From Amycolatopsis bullii (GTDB lineage: Bacteria > Actinomycetota > Actinomycetes > Mycobacteriales > Pseudonocardiaceae): a stretch of 64,000 nt of DNA. The translations under genes were made by a program, and so were the position numbers. Shown here in pieces: positions 44,256 to 52,629 of the stretch. The first letter of the stretch is position 1, and each line of letters starts with the position of its first letter. The DNA is taken from NCBI RefSeq assembly GCF_014654205.1, contig NZ_BNAW01000030.1, positions 1 through 64,000 on the forward strand. The letters are read 5' to 3'. The notes under the pieces are model-generated. The model was given only the letters and a program-made list of their open reading frames with translations. It ran no database searches and was not told the DNA's origin.

Positions 44256-44816
44256 CAGGTCCCCCGGGAGTGTGGCGGCGAGAAGAACAACAACCTTACT
44301 GGAACCACTCGTCGACGTCACTCGGATTGAGCATTCACTCGACGTGCCTCGTATGAGGACAAGGGGCAGCGGCTTATTTAACCTTGAAATTGGCTCAGGA
44401 GGAGCGCCCTCCCCAGTGCCCCCTCCCGAGCCGGGAATCCCTCTACCACCGGGGTTTTGGCAGCGGACCGGATCCCCAGAAGGGTCCACTGTGGCCGCTC
44501 CTGTGGACCACCGTGGATCACCTTCTGAAACCAGAGTGCCCCACAAACCAGTAATTCGCCACAAGTGTGGCGGATTTTCTGACAATTACTTTGAGTGTCG
44601 AGTCATGCGCGATACGCAGCACCGGTCGACATCCTCCCCGGACGACCCCGACTGGCCGTGCCTGCAAGCGCAGTGCAGCAGACCCGCGGTCCGGGGCAAG
44701 CCCACCGTCCACGGCGGACACCGCCAACCGGGCGCCGCCGGCTTGCCCCGGACCCGCGGGGCCCGCTCGCGGACCGCGTCCACCGCCCATCCGGGCGAAG
44801 CCACCGAGGAGGAACC
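44256..44816. other. Long spacer with inverted repeats
   Basis: About 560 bases with no confident gene. Relatively AT-rich sequence at 44360-44400 (TTATTTAACCTTGAAATTGG) may hold a promoter. A small palindrome CGCCACA-AG-TGTGGCG lies at 44557-44572, and a long inverted repeat follows at 44684-44759. A plus-strand ORF from 44604 is low quality. Confidence 0.4.
44684..44759. repeat. Long inverted repeat, 19-20-bp arms
   Basis: CCGCGGTCCGGGGCAAGCC (44684-44702) pairs with GGCTTGCCCCGGACCCGCGG (44740-44759) except for one bulged C. The 37-base loop contains further local symmetry. It lies 58 bases before the start of the 132-residue gene and may act as an RNA structure or protein site. Confidence 0.55.
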
Positions 44817-45215
44817 GTGCTCAAGTACTTCGTCTCCACCCACCGCACCCAAGGCGACCGGGACAACGATTCCAACAGTGTTCCCGACGTCGAACTCGTC
44901 GACCTCCCCGGCACATGCCATGACAATCCCGACAGCCCCATCTGCGGATGCGCGCGCAGCTTCGTCGGTTTCGACAGCCGTCAGGCCACCACAACAGCCG
45001 AGATCGTCGAATCCGACATGACCCCGACGGAGTATGTCGACCGCTTCTACGCCATGCTCCTCGCCCTCCGCTTCGAAGACAGTCCGAAGCTGCGCACTGA
45101 CGCCGCCAACGACGCGATGGAGATGCTCCGGATCGCGGCGCAGTGGCCGGTCGGCACCGTCGTCGAGCGACGCGGCGACGAGATCCGCGTACGTCGCTTC
45201 CCCGACGAAACCTGA
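44817..45215 (+). CDS. Conserved actinobacterial hypothetical protein with CxC motif
   Basis: 132 residues: YFVSTHRTQGDRDNDSNSVP, then ELVDLPGTCHDNPDSPICGC with a three-cysteine motif, RSFVGFDSRQATTTAEIVES and helical C-terminus (YVDRFYAMLLALRFE). Proteins with this combination (CxC-RSF-G...S-x-ATTTA) occur widely in actinomycetes, function unknown. The cysteines may bind a metal. GAGGAGG precedes the GTG at 44817. It is 48 bp upstream of the DprA paralog and probably in the same operon. Confidence 0.65.
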   Translation: MLKYFVSTHRTQGDRDNDSNSVPDVELVDLPGTCHDNPDSPICGCARSFVGFDSRQATTTAEIVESDMTPTEYVDRFYAMLLALRFEDSPKLRTDAANDAMEMLRIAAQWPVGTVVERRGDEIRVRRFPDET

Positions 45216-45263
45216 GCGCCCTCGCCCCCTCACACCCCCAGCACACTGCTTGAAGGAGTCCTC

Positions 45264-46235
45264 ATGCCCGATTCCGCCGAGGCGCGGCGCGCCCGCGCGT
45301 TCCTCCAGCACGCCGCCGAACCCACCACCCCGGTCATCGCGCACTACATCGCCGACGTCGGACCCGTCGACGCCGCCCACCACGTGGCCGACCGCACCGC
45401 CCCCACCGAGGTCCTGCACGAGTGCCGCCGCGACGTGAGCTGGCGCTCGGTCGACACCAGTCTTCAGACCGCCGCCGGTCTGGGTGGCCGCTTCGTGATC
45501 CCCGAGGATGACGAGTGGCCGACCGCCGTCTTCGCCGGACTCAGCCCCCTGGCCGCCGACGGCGGCGCCCTGGGCGGGCCGCCACTGGGCCTGTGGGTTC
45601 AGGGCGACGTACGGCTCGACGGGCTGGCAGCCGCGCCCTCGATCGCGATCGTGGGATCCCGGGCCGCCACCGCGTACGGCGAACACCACGCCGCCGACCT
45701 CGCCTACGGGCTGGCCTCCCGAGGCGTGCCGGGGGCCTCTGGCGCCGCTTACGGCATCGACGGCGCCGCGCACCGAGGCGCCCTCTCCGCCGACGGCGTG
45801 ACCGTCGCCGTGCTGGGCTGCGCGATCGACGTCGGCTACCCGGCAGGACACGTCAGCCTGCTGAACCGGATCGTCAGCAACAGTGGCGCCCTCGTCAGCG
45901 AATACCCGCCCGGCACCCCGCCGGCGCGCCACCGTTTCCTCGCCCGCAACCGGCTCACCGCCGCCCTCACGAGAGCCACCTTGATCGTCGAGGCCGGACG
46001 GCGCAGCGGCACCCACCACACCGCCCGCCTCGCCGGCAAGCTCGGCCGGCCCGTCCTCGCACTCCCGGGTCCCGTGTCCTCAACGACATCGGCAGGGTGC
46101 CATCAGCTGATCCAGGACGGCACCGCGCGCCTGGTCACCTCCGCCGATGACATCATCGCCGTCGTCAAGGACGGCGACGATGCCGGCACGGAACCGGAGA
46201 CGGCCGCTCCTGCGGATGAGGCCGGGCGACGCTAG
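45264..46235 (+). CDS. dprA: DprA/Smf-like DNA-processing protein
   Basis: 323 residues of the DprA family, which loads RecA on incoming single-stranded DNA. The Rossmann-like core shows AIVGSRAATAYGEHHA, ASGAAYGIDGAAHRGAL, AVLGCAIDVGYPAGH, the normally P-R-F-P-x-R-N-R segment as HRFLARNRLTAALT, and RSGTHHTARLAGKLGRP. Several usually invariant residues are changed (V-V-S-G-G to G-A-S-G-A; S-L-N-T to H-H-T). A diverged accessory paralog, as found on integrative elements, is more likely than the chromosomal gene. GAAGGAG precedes the ATG. Confidence 0.8.
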   Translation: MPDSAEARRARAFLQHAAEPTTPVIAHYIADVGPVDAAHHVADRTAPTEVLHECRRDVSWRSVDTSLQTAAGLGGRFVIPEDDEWPTAVFAGLSPLAADGGALGGPPLGLWVQGDVRLDGLAAAPSIAIVGSRAATAYGEHHAADLAYGLASRGVPGASGAAYGIDGAAHRGALSADGVTVAVLGCAIDVGYPAGHVSLLNRIVSNSGALVSEYPPGTPPARHRFLARNRLTAALTRATLIVEAGRRSGTHHTARLAGKLGRPVLALPGPVSSTTSAGCHQLIQDGTARLVTSADDIIAVVKDGDDAGTEPETAAPADEAGRR

Positions 46236-46402
46236 CGCACGCTCCGGCGGCAGCCCTGGCTGACGAGGCCCTGGTGACGCCGGGAAGTTTCGCAGGCCGC
46301 CGCCGGGCCACGCGCTCGGGCGGTGGCGGCTCACACCTGCGTGGGCCGTCACCGCCTCCCCGGCCTGCTCGCCGGAGAGGCCGATCTCCAGGAGCGCTGA
46401 CC

Positions 46403-46557
46403 GTGATCACGTACCGGACCCCCGATGAACTGATCGGATCCCTACAAGACTGCACGTCATCGCCCTGCCACCCCACACCCGCCCCCGCACCACCATCCGA
46501 CGACGCCTCACCACACCGACCGGCACGGCATTCCCGTCACCCGGGTACGCGGCATGA
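46403..46557 (+). pseudogene. Small gene with probable frameshift
   Basis: GTG 46403, preceded by AGGAG, begins VITYRTPDELIGSLQDC. A second frame continues RLHVIALPPHTRPRTTIRRR and ends with a TGA overlapping the next start (ATGA at 46554). Together they would be a ~50-residue protein with one base lost around 46450. Unknown function. Confidence 0.35.
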
Positions 46558-46733
46558 CCACCCACGAGATCGCCGAGCATCTGCGAGCCGCGCTCTCGGC
46601 CGAGCGCGACACCGACCTGGTCGTCGTGATCGCCGAGGAGAACCCCCGAGGTGGGCTTCCGCTGCGGGCGGCGATCGCCGCGCTCGAAGCCGACCTGCGC
46701 CCCGCCGGACACACCATCCTCGGCCGCTACTGA
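46554..46733 (+). CDS. Small conserved-looking protein, 59 residues
   Basis: MTTHEIAEHLRAALSAERDT, then DLVVVIAEENPRGGLPLRAA and LEADLRPAGHTILGRY: a helix-strand-helix-strand pattern with good codon use. The start overlaps the previous stop (ATGA). No family recognised. It sits among degraded genes but looks intact itself. Confidence 0.55.
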   Translation: MTTHEIAEHLRAALSAERDTDLVVVIAEENPRGGLPLRAAIAALEADLRPAGHTILGRY

Positions 46734-47370
46734 GCTCCACACACCCGCCCCGGCGCCCCATGGCGCGACTACCGCCGTCCCACCCTCATCGGCACCGTCA
46801 TCGCCCCGCGCGCCGACCTCGACTTCGCCGCACCTCTGCATCTCGGCGGGGACGCCCCGACCCCGACCTGGAGCCTGCCCTTCACCCAGCCCGGCGAGAC
46901 CCTGCCGGCCACTATCGGCCCGATTCACCCGCCGGGTCGTGCCGCTAATCGCACGGCGCAGAGGCGAGGCGAACCGGATCGTCGCCCACACCACCACTCA
47001 GGCCGGCCGCGGCGAATTCGTCGACAACGTCGCGGCGCTCGCCGTCACCACCGCGCTGGCCGACAACACCATCTACGGGCCGATGCTTCTGCCGCCAGCC
47101 GAGTTCGGTCCGCAGCGGGTCGAGCAGCTGCGGATGGCCCTCTGCCGCAGCACCACCGACCCCCGGACACGGGCTCGGCCGGCCACCTTCATCGCGGCTA
47201 GCACCCTGCGCCGCGACGACCAGCCCCTCACTTCCCGGGCGCTGGCCCACGGGCACGGAGCACTCGGCGCCGCTGCGATCGGTGTGCTGTTCCAGCAGCA
47301 CGCCGAACCCCATGTCGTCGAGAATGAACTCGACATGCTCACCGGCCGCGTCGGCGCGACCCGCTGGTAA
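46734..47370 (+). pseudogene. Degraded gene, no start, one frameshift
   Basis: From 46780 a frame reads PTLIGTVIAPRADLDFAAPL and LPFTQPGETLPATI without any start codon. Near 46925 coding quality jumps to another frame, which continues RRVVPLIARRRGEANRIVAH, ALAVTTALADNTIYGP and VENELDMLTGRVGATRW to the stop at 47370. The pieces probably formed one ~210-residue protein. The family is unknown. Confidence 0.45.
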
Positions 47371-47372
47371 CC

Positions 47373-47629
47373 ACGCTCGACACCCATCTCGGCCGTGGCA
47401 TCCCGGGCATCGTTACCCGCTTCGGGACGTCGCCGCCCTCACCTCTTGGAGGGTCACCTCGTGCATCACGTGCTCTAGCGGTCCGGTGGCATCGGTTCCT
47501 GGACCGCCACATCTGCCGCGTGGACCCCGACGACCCCATCACCCATCTGTTCGCCGGCTCCCGGATCGAGGACAGCGACCTCTACCGGTTCCACGCCGAC
47601 GCCTCCTTCTGGAGTCCATTGGCGGACTG
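47373..47629 (+). pseudogene. Gene fragment without start
   Basis: An open frame reads HLGRGIPGIVTRFGTSPP and, more convincingly, WHRFLDRHICRVDPDDPITH, FAGSRIEDSDLYRFHADASF, ending WSPLAD at 47629. There is no start codon, so it is a remnant or part of the broken gene upstream. Confidence 0.4.
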
Positions 47630-48030
47630 AAGCCAAGAGTGGATCAACGGGTGGAGGCGGGAGCCCGGTGCGGTCTATGCGCCGGGGACCGCCCGTCTAC
47701 TGCAAATGTTCGGATCCTTCTCGCTCGTATGGACATCCGATGAAAATCGACAAGGTCATCGCGAGCCTCAGCACGACAATGACTAAAACACCAGGTTGGC
47801 GCGCATGTCGCTCCGATAAAGGGCGTTATACAGCTTACCCGACTTCCCCCTGTGGCTTGACAGCCATCGAGCGACACTTTCGCGTCTACGGAGACCGAAC
47901 CGGATTCGCAGCCGGGTACCCTTTTTCACTGGGCTTTACGGAGACTTCTCGCGGAAGCGAGGCGATCCGCTGACGGGGCCCCCTGGACTCCGTAAAGTGG
48001 AGGCACCATCGATCCGGGGGGAGCGAACCG
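47630..48030. promoter_or_regulatory. Promoter region of the second SARP gene with inverted repeat
   Basis: No gene is supported. A perfect 10-bp inverted repeat, CTTTACGGAG (47934-47943) and CTCCGTAAAG (47988-47997), brackets 44 bases just upstream of the SARP leader. It could be an operator or an RNA stem in the 5' leader. GGGGGG(AG) at 48015-48022 is the ribosome site of the leader ORF. Confidence 0.45.
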
Positions 48031-48066
48031 GTGCTCGTCACTACCTCAGGCCCGTGGCGCGGATGA
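48031..48066 (+). CDS. Leader peptide coupled to the SARP regulator
   Basis: A GTG with a very strong ribosome site (GGGGGGAG at 48015-48022) opens an 11-codon ORF, MLVTTSGPWRG. Its TGA (48064-48066) overlaps the ATG of the SARP gene (48063-48065). The SARP start itself has no ribosome site, so its translation probably depends on ribosomes finishing this leader. Confidence 0.5.
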   Translation: MLVTTSGPWRG

Positions 48067-50834
48067 AATTTCTGCTGTTGGGCCCGGTCGAAGTAACCGC
48101 CGGCCCCTGGCCCGGCGGTCCCCGTCAGCTCGCGGTGCTGGCCGCGCTGCTGACGCGGGCCAACGAGACCGTCACCCTGCCCTACCTGTGCGAAGCGGTG
48201 TGGGACGTCCCGCCGAAGGCCGCGGACTCAAACATCCGCACCTACGTCGCCAAGATCCGCCAATTCCTCGGGCGACGGGGCCTCAGCGACCGGCTGACCA
48301 CCCGGAACCGCGGCTACCGACTGGCGGTGCAGCCGGGCGAGCTGGACCTCACCGCGTTCGAGGACGCCTTCCGCCAAGGCCAGTGCGCCGCCGGTGCCGG
48401 CAAAGACGGCGAAGCGGCCGACGCATTCGCGGTAGCTCTGGGGCTCTGGCGCGGTGAACCGTTCGAGAACACCGAACCGGGGCCGGCACTGCGAGCCGAG
48501 CGAGCCCGGCTGACCGAGCAGCGGCTCCTGGCCACCGAGGGACTCGCACGGGCAAGGATCGCGCTCGGCGCAGCGGACACCGTCGTCGCCGACCTGCACC
48601 GGCTCGTCGCCGAATATCCCACGCGTGAAGAGCTCGCCGCGCTACTCATGCTCGCCCTGCATCACTCCGGCAGGCAGGCCGATGCGCTGACCGTGTTCGC
48701 CGAGGCGCGCCACCGGCTCGTCAGCGAACTGGGTGTCGAACCCGGCGCCCGGCTCAGCGCCGTGCACCGGGACGTCCTCACCACAAGCCCCTCCCCCGTC
48801 CCGGCGACGCCGGTCAGAGCGCAGCACCAGCTGCCCATGGACGCCCGCGGATTCACCGGCCGCAAAGCCGCGCTCGACGAGGTGTACCGGTTGGTGGCGC
48901 AGGAACCGGCCAAATCGGTGACGGTCTGGGTCGTGACCGGCATGGCCGGAGTCGGCAAGACCCGCCTGGCCGTGCACGCCGCCCACGAACTGGTGCGCCG
49001 CGGCCGGTTCACCGATCTGCAACTGTGGGCCGACCTGCGTGGCTTCGACCCGGAAGCGGCGCGGGCGGAGCCGGCGCAGGTGCTCAGCCGATTTCTCGCC
49101 TTGCTCGGCGTGCCACCGGATAGGGTGCCAGCCGATCCGGCAACTCGCGCGGCGCTCTACCGCGACCGGCTGACCGGCCGGAAAGCACTGGTGCTGCTGG
49201 ACAACGCCGCCGATGAGGAGCAGGTCCGCCCGCTGCTGCCGGGTAGCAGTGGGACACTGGTCGTGGTGACCAGCAGGCGCGCCTTGCCAGACCTCGACGG
49301 CACCCACGTCACCCACCTCGAGGTGTTCGACACCGCGGACGCGATCACGCTGCTCGCCCAGGTCGCCGGGCGGGAGCGGGTGTTGGCGGATCGGGCCGCG
49401 GCGGCGCGGGTTGCCGAGTTGTGCGGACGGCTGCCGATCGCCATGACCATCGCCGCCCAACGGCTGCACACCAGGCCCAAGTGGACGATCGGGGATCTTG
49501 CGCGGCTGCTGGAGGTCCGCACCGAGCGGCTGGCGGCACTACATGGGCGCACCCGGGCGGTCCGGGCGGCGTTCGACCTGTCGTACCGGCTATTGCCGCC
49601 CGGCGTGCAGCGGGTGTTCCGGTTGACCGGTCTGCACCCCGCGGAGTCCTTCACTGCCCTATCGGTCGCCGCGCTCGCCGGGATCGGACCAGCAGCCGCC
49701 GACGACGCGCTGGAAGCGCTCGCCGACGAGCATCTGCTGGAGGAAATCACGCCGGGCCGATTCCGCCCGCACGACCTGATCCGGCTCTACGCCATGTCCC
49801 GGGCGACCGAAGAACAATCCGATGCGGCCATTCACCGTTCCCTGCAGCGCCTGCTGATTTGGTACCTCCACGCGGCGGACGCGGCGAGTGGGGTGGTAAA
49901 TCCCGCTGGCAGGCGGGTGCCGCTCGACCCGGCCGCCGCCCCGGCGCACCTGCCGTCGCTCCGCGACCGCGAAGCGGCGCTCGACTGGTTCGAGGACGAG
50001 CGCTCGGCGCTGGTGACGCTGGTACAGACTGCCGTCGACCGGCGCGAGCACAAGATCGCCTGGCAGTTGCCGTGCGCGTGCCTGAGCTTCTTCTACCTGC
50101 GCAAGCACTGGGACGACTGGGTGGCCACGCACCGGCTGGGCCTGGTCGCCGCCCGGGAGGTATCCGATTCGGACGGCGAGGCGCGGATGCTCAACGGACT
50201 GGGGGTGGCCCACAGCGACCTCGGCCAACTGGACGATGCCGTGTGGTGCCACCGCGCCGCGGCGGAGCTGTTCCGCCGGTCCGGCGACGTTCTCGGGGAG
50301 GCGTGGAACCTGAACAACCTGGGCGTCACCTACGACGACTTGCACAGCTACGCGGAGGCGGCGGACTGCTATCGGTCGGCACTGCCGTTGTTCCGTCGGG
50401 CGGGAGATCCGCACGGCGAGAGCATTGCGCTGTCCAACCTGGGTGACGCCCACCGCGAGCTGGGCCGCCCGGATGAAGCGACGGCGAACATACGGGAGGC
50501 ACTGTTAATCCAGCGCCGTACAGGAGAGCGGGCCGGGCAGCGGTTCACGTTGACCAGCCTGGGCGACCTCCAGCGCGACACGGGCGAGCCACAGCTGGCC
50601 GATGCCAGTTACTCCGCGGCCCTGGCCATCGCCCGCGAGGTCGACGACCGCCGCACGGCGGCCAAGCTACTGCGGCGGCTAGCGGATCTGCGTTCGGCAA
50701 CCGGGAGACCGGCGGAGGTCCGCCGCCTGCTGCAGGAGGCGTACGGGATCTTGTCGGCACTGGGCGGCCCGGAGGCGGCCGCGGTGGGTGCGCTCCTCCA
50801 GGCCGCCGGGATGACAACCAGGCCAGAGCCGTGA
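48063..50834 (+). CDS. SARP/AfsR-like transcriptional regulator
   Basis: 923 residues with winged helix (KFLLLGPVEVTAGPWPGG, SNIRTYVAKIRQFLGRRG), BTAD (FEDAFRQGQCAAGAGKDGEA to LSAVHRDVL), NB-ARC with P-loop GMAGVGKTRLAVHAA (about residue 293) and LVLLDNAADEEQV, and TPRs at the C-terminus (MLNGLGVAHSDLGQLDDAVW and following). It is a pathway-type activator of secondary metabolism or local genes. It is convergent with the toxin operon; no biosynthetic genes are adjacent. Translation start 48063 is inferred from the family N-terminus and the overlapping leader. Confidence 0.85.
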   Translation: MKFLLLGPVEVTAGPWPGGPRQLAVLAALLTRANETVTLPYLCEAVWDVPPKAADSNIRTYVAKIRQFLGRRGLSDRLTTRNRGYRLAVQPGELDLTAFEDAFRQGQCAAGAGKDGEAADAFAVALGLWRGEPFENTEPGPALRAERARLTEQRLLATEGLARARIALGAADTVVADLHRLVAEYPTREELAALLMLALHHSGRQADALTVFAEARHRLVSELGVEPGARLSAVHRDVLTTSPSPVPATPVRAQHQLPMDARGFTGRKAALDEVYRLVAQEPAKSVTVWVVTGMAGVGKTRLAVHAAHELVRRGRFTDLQLWADLRGFDPEAARAEPAQVLSRFLALLGVPPDRVPADPATRAALYRDRLTGRKALVLLDNAADEEQVRPLLPGSSGTLVVVTSRRALPDLDGTHVTHLEVFDTADAITLLAQVAGRERVLADRAAAARVAELCGRLPIAMTIAAQRLHTRPKWTIGDLARLLEVRTERLAALHGRTRAVRAAFDLSYRLLPPGVQRVFRLTGLHPAESFTALSVAALAGIGPAAADDALEALADEHLLEEITPGRFRPHDLIRLYAMSRATEEQSDAAIHRSLQRLLIWYLHAADAASGVVNPAGRRVPLDPAAAPAHLPSLRDREAALDWFEDERSALVTLVQTAVDRREHKIAWQLPCACLSFFYLRKHWDDWVATHRLGLVAAREVSDSDGEARMLNGLGVAHSDLGQLDDAVWCHRAAAELFRRSGDVLGEAWNLNNLGVTYDDLHSYAEAADCYRSALPLFRRAGDPHGESIALSNLGDAHRELGRPDEATANIREALLIQRRTGERAGQRFTLTSLGDLQRDTGEPQLADASYSAALAIAREVDDRRTAAKLLRRLADLRSATGRPAEVRRLLQEAYGILSALGGPEAAAVGALLQAAGMTTRPEP

Positions 50835-50849
50835 CCGCGGGCGGGACGG

Positions 50850-51107
50850 TCAGCGGGTCGCCAGGTCAATGTCCAGTTCCATCCGCGAGGCGGCGTGAAA
50901 GTCGAGCACGGCCTGGAACACCGGCTTGAGCGCGCCCACGTTCAGGTGGCAAGCAGCGAGCAATTCGTCGGACGCTGGCACCACCGGAACGATGGAGTCG
51001 TCCACCGTCAACCTGAAGCTCCGCCGACCTCCTTGATCGTCGGCCAGGGTGACGGCGTAGCAGTTGGAACCGAGATCCTGGATCGAAACCAGCCGAACAG
51101 CGCTCAT
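50850..51107 (-). CDS. Putative immunity protein of the papain-fold toxin
   Basis: 85 residues, soluble: MSAVRLVSIQDLGSNCYAVT, then RRSFRLTVDDSIVPVVPASD, then a helix with LKPVFQAVLDFHAAS and the acidic end MELDIDLATR. The ATG overlaps the toxin stop codon (ATGA at 51104-51107), the canonical position of an immunity gene in polymorphic-toxin operons. I do not recognise a known immunity family, so the role is inferred from position and size. Confidence 0.55.
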   Translation of the reverse strand: MSAVRLVSIQDLGSNCYAVTLADDQGGRRSFRLTVDDSIVPVVPASDELLAACHLNVGALKPVFQAVLDFHAASRMELDIDLATR

Positions 51108-52321
51108 TTGAACACGACCCTCGACGTCCATACCCGGTTGAAAGCTTCCCGCGTCATCTTGTAGGTGCTTCCCCCGCTCCACGGGTCCCTGATCTTCAGG
51201 TTACCCGCCTCGTCGAACCCTTCGACGATCACCGCATGGGGCATCTTGCCCATCTCCATCAGCTCGGCGACCACCGGCGTCTCTTCGACGATGTTGTGGA
51301 AGTCCTTCCACGAAATCCCACCTGCCCGCCACTCCGGACCGAGTTCCTTGGCCAGAGACTCGAACGGCGCCGGCGCGCCGATCTTCCCGATCAGCTCCTC
51401 TTGGCTGCGGCCCCCGCTGGTGATCATCTCCCCGCAGGCTGAAACACAAGAGCCGTTGTTCAGCTGGCCGACCGCGCCACCTGGTGATTCGTCAATGGTC
51501 GGCCAGTGACCTCCCGCACCGGCGAGCCGCGGCTCCGGCGGTTCCCCGGCCGCCGACACGTGGGTGGAGGTCCGCGAGGTCTGCCGAGCTCCGCCGCGGA
51601 GGCGGCGGATCAGCCCGCCGATCATCTCCGCCAGCTTCGACAGCTGCTCGCCGAGCCGACCCAGCGCCCGGGTCAGCTTCTCGATCAAGCGGGCGACCTT
51701 CTGGCCCGCCTTCGCGATCATGCCGACCGCCTTCGCGGTGCCGCCTCCCGGGGGCAGGAGCGCCGAGATCAACGACGCCACCAAGGTGGCGATCGTGTCG
51801 CGGACCATCGTGCGGACCGTGGCCACCATCGCGCCCGCCTGGACAACCGCGTCGCCCATCGTGTCCGCCGCCTTCGCCGCCGCGTTCATCGCCGTCACTC
51901 GCTGCGCTGCTTCGCCGCGGTAGGTCCGGGACGCTGGGCCCGTCCAGCCTGCGAGATCGGCTTTGACGTCCGCCTCGTGCCGGTGTGCGACCTGGCGGAC
52001 GCGGCCGGCGACGTTCTTCCACGTCTGACCGTAGGACTTGATGACCGCGGGGTCACCGGCCAGGTCGTCGAGTGCCTTTTTCAGCGGACCGACGTGCTCC
52101 ATCACCCAGCCCAGGCCCGCGGCCACCAGGATCCCCAGTGCCCCTGCGGGGTCGTAGATCAGCGTCAGGCCGTCCATGGCGAGCCCGCTGCCGCTGATCG
52201 TGGCGTCTTTCCAGTCGCCGTGGTCAATCGCGTCGCACAGTGACACGACCTCCTCGGCCTGCGCGATCCCGGAATACCACTTCGTCTCGTCCTTCGGTGC
52301 GGCGATCAGCTCGTTGGTCAT
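51104..52321 (-). CDS. ESX-type polymorphic toxin with papain-like cysteine-protease domain
   Basis: 405 residues. The N-terminal ~230 are helical, with a WXG100-like stretch (DLAGWTGPASRTYRGEAAQR) typical of type VII-exported toxins. A basic helical linker and a Pro-rich segment follow. The C-terminal ~125 residues show a papain/C39-like fold: Q-x5-C in QLNNGSCVSACGEM (catalytic Cys about 293), His in MPHAVIVEGFD (about 362), Asp/Pro in IRDPWSGG (about 378) and TREAFNRVW. Such domains cleave proteins or isopeptide bonds of target cells. It overlaps the EspC-like gene upstream and the putative immunity gene downstream. Confidence 0.75.
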   Translation of the reverse strand: MTNELIAAPKDETKWYSGIAQAEEVVSLCDAIDHGDWKDATISGSGLAMDGLTLIYDPAGALGILVAAGLGWVMEHVGPLKKALDDLAGDPAVIKSYGQTWKNVAGRVRQVAHRHEADVKADLAGWTGPASRTYRGEAAQRVTAMNAAAKAADTMGDAVVQAGAMVATVRTMVRDTIATLVASLISALLPPGGGTAKAVGMIAKAGQKVARLIEKLTRALGRLGEQLSKLAEMIGGLIRRLRGGARQTSRTSTHVSAAGEPPEPRLAGAGGHWPTIDESPGGAVGQLNNGSCVSACGEMITSGGRSQEELIGKIGAPAPFESLAKELGPEWRAGGISWKDFHNIVEETPVVAELMEMGKMPHAVIVEGFDEAGNLKIRDPWSGGSTYKMTREAFNRVWTSRVVFK

Positions 52322-52629
52322 CTCGCCAGCCCCCTGCGGAAGGCGTCGGTGTGCTTGCGTTCGGTGTCGCCGTAACGCGCGCCCGAGACGCCCAGGGATC
52401 GCGCGACCTCCGTCATGCCCTCGACCGCGGCTAGCAGCGCTTCGACCCCCTTGTCCTCCGCCGGGTCGAGCCGGGACGGGAAGAACTGGCAGATCCTGCC
52501 GTACGCCTCGGTCGGGAGCGCGACGCCGCGCGCCGCGGAATGCGCCTCGCGCAGCTCGTCGGCCAAAGCCTCGACGTGACCCCGATGCCGGGCCAGATCG
52601 TCCGGATCGACCTGATATCCGTCAGGCAC
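52318..52629 (-). CDS. EspC-like ESX helper protein
   Basis: 103 residues resembling PF10824-type proteins: YQVDPDDLARHRGHVEALAD, ELREAHSAARGVALPTEAYG and VEGMTEVARSLGVSGARYGD form a helical hairpin. These small proteins are exported by, or help recruit cargo to, type VII systems. It starts with GTG at 52629 inside the YbaB gene (8-base overlap) and its stop overlaps the toxin start (ATGA), giving a tight YbaB-EspC-toxin-immunity order. Probably the toxin's secretion partner. Confidence 0.7.
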   Translation of the reverse strand: MPDGYQVDPDDLARHRGHVEALADELREAHSAARGVALPTEAYGRICQFFPSRLDPAEDKGVEALLAAVEGMTEVARSLGVSGARYGDTERKHTDAFRRGLAR

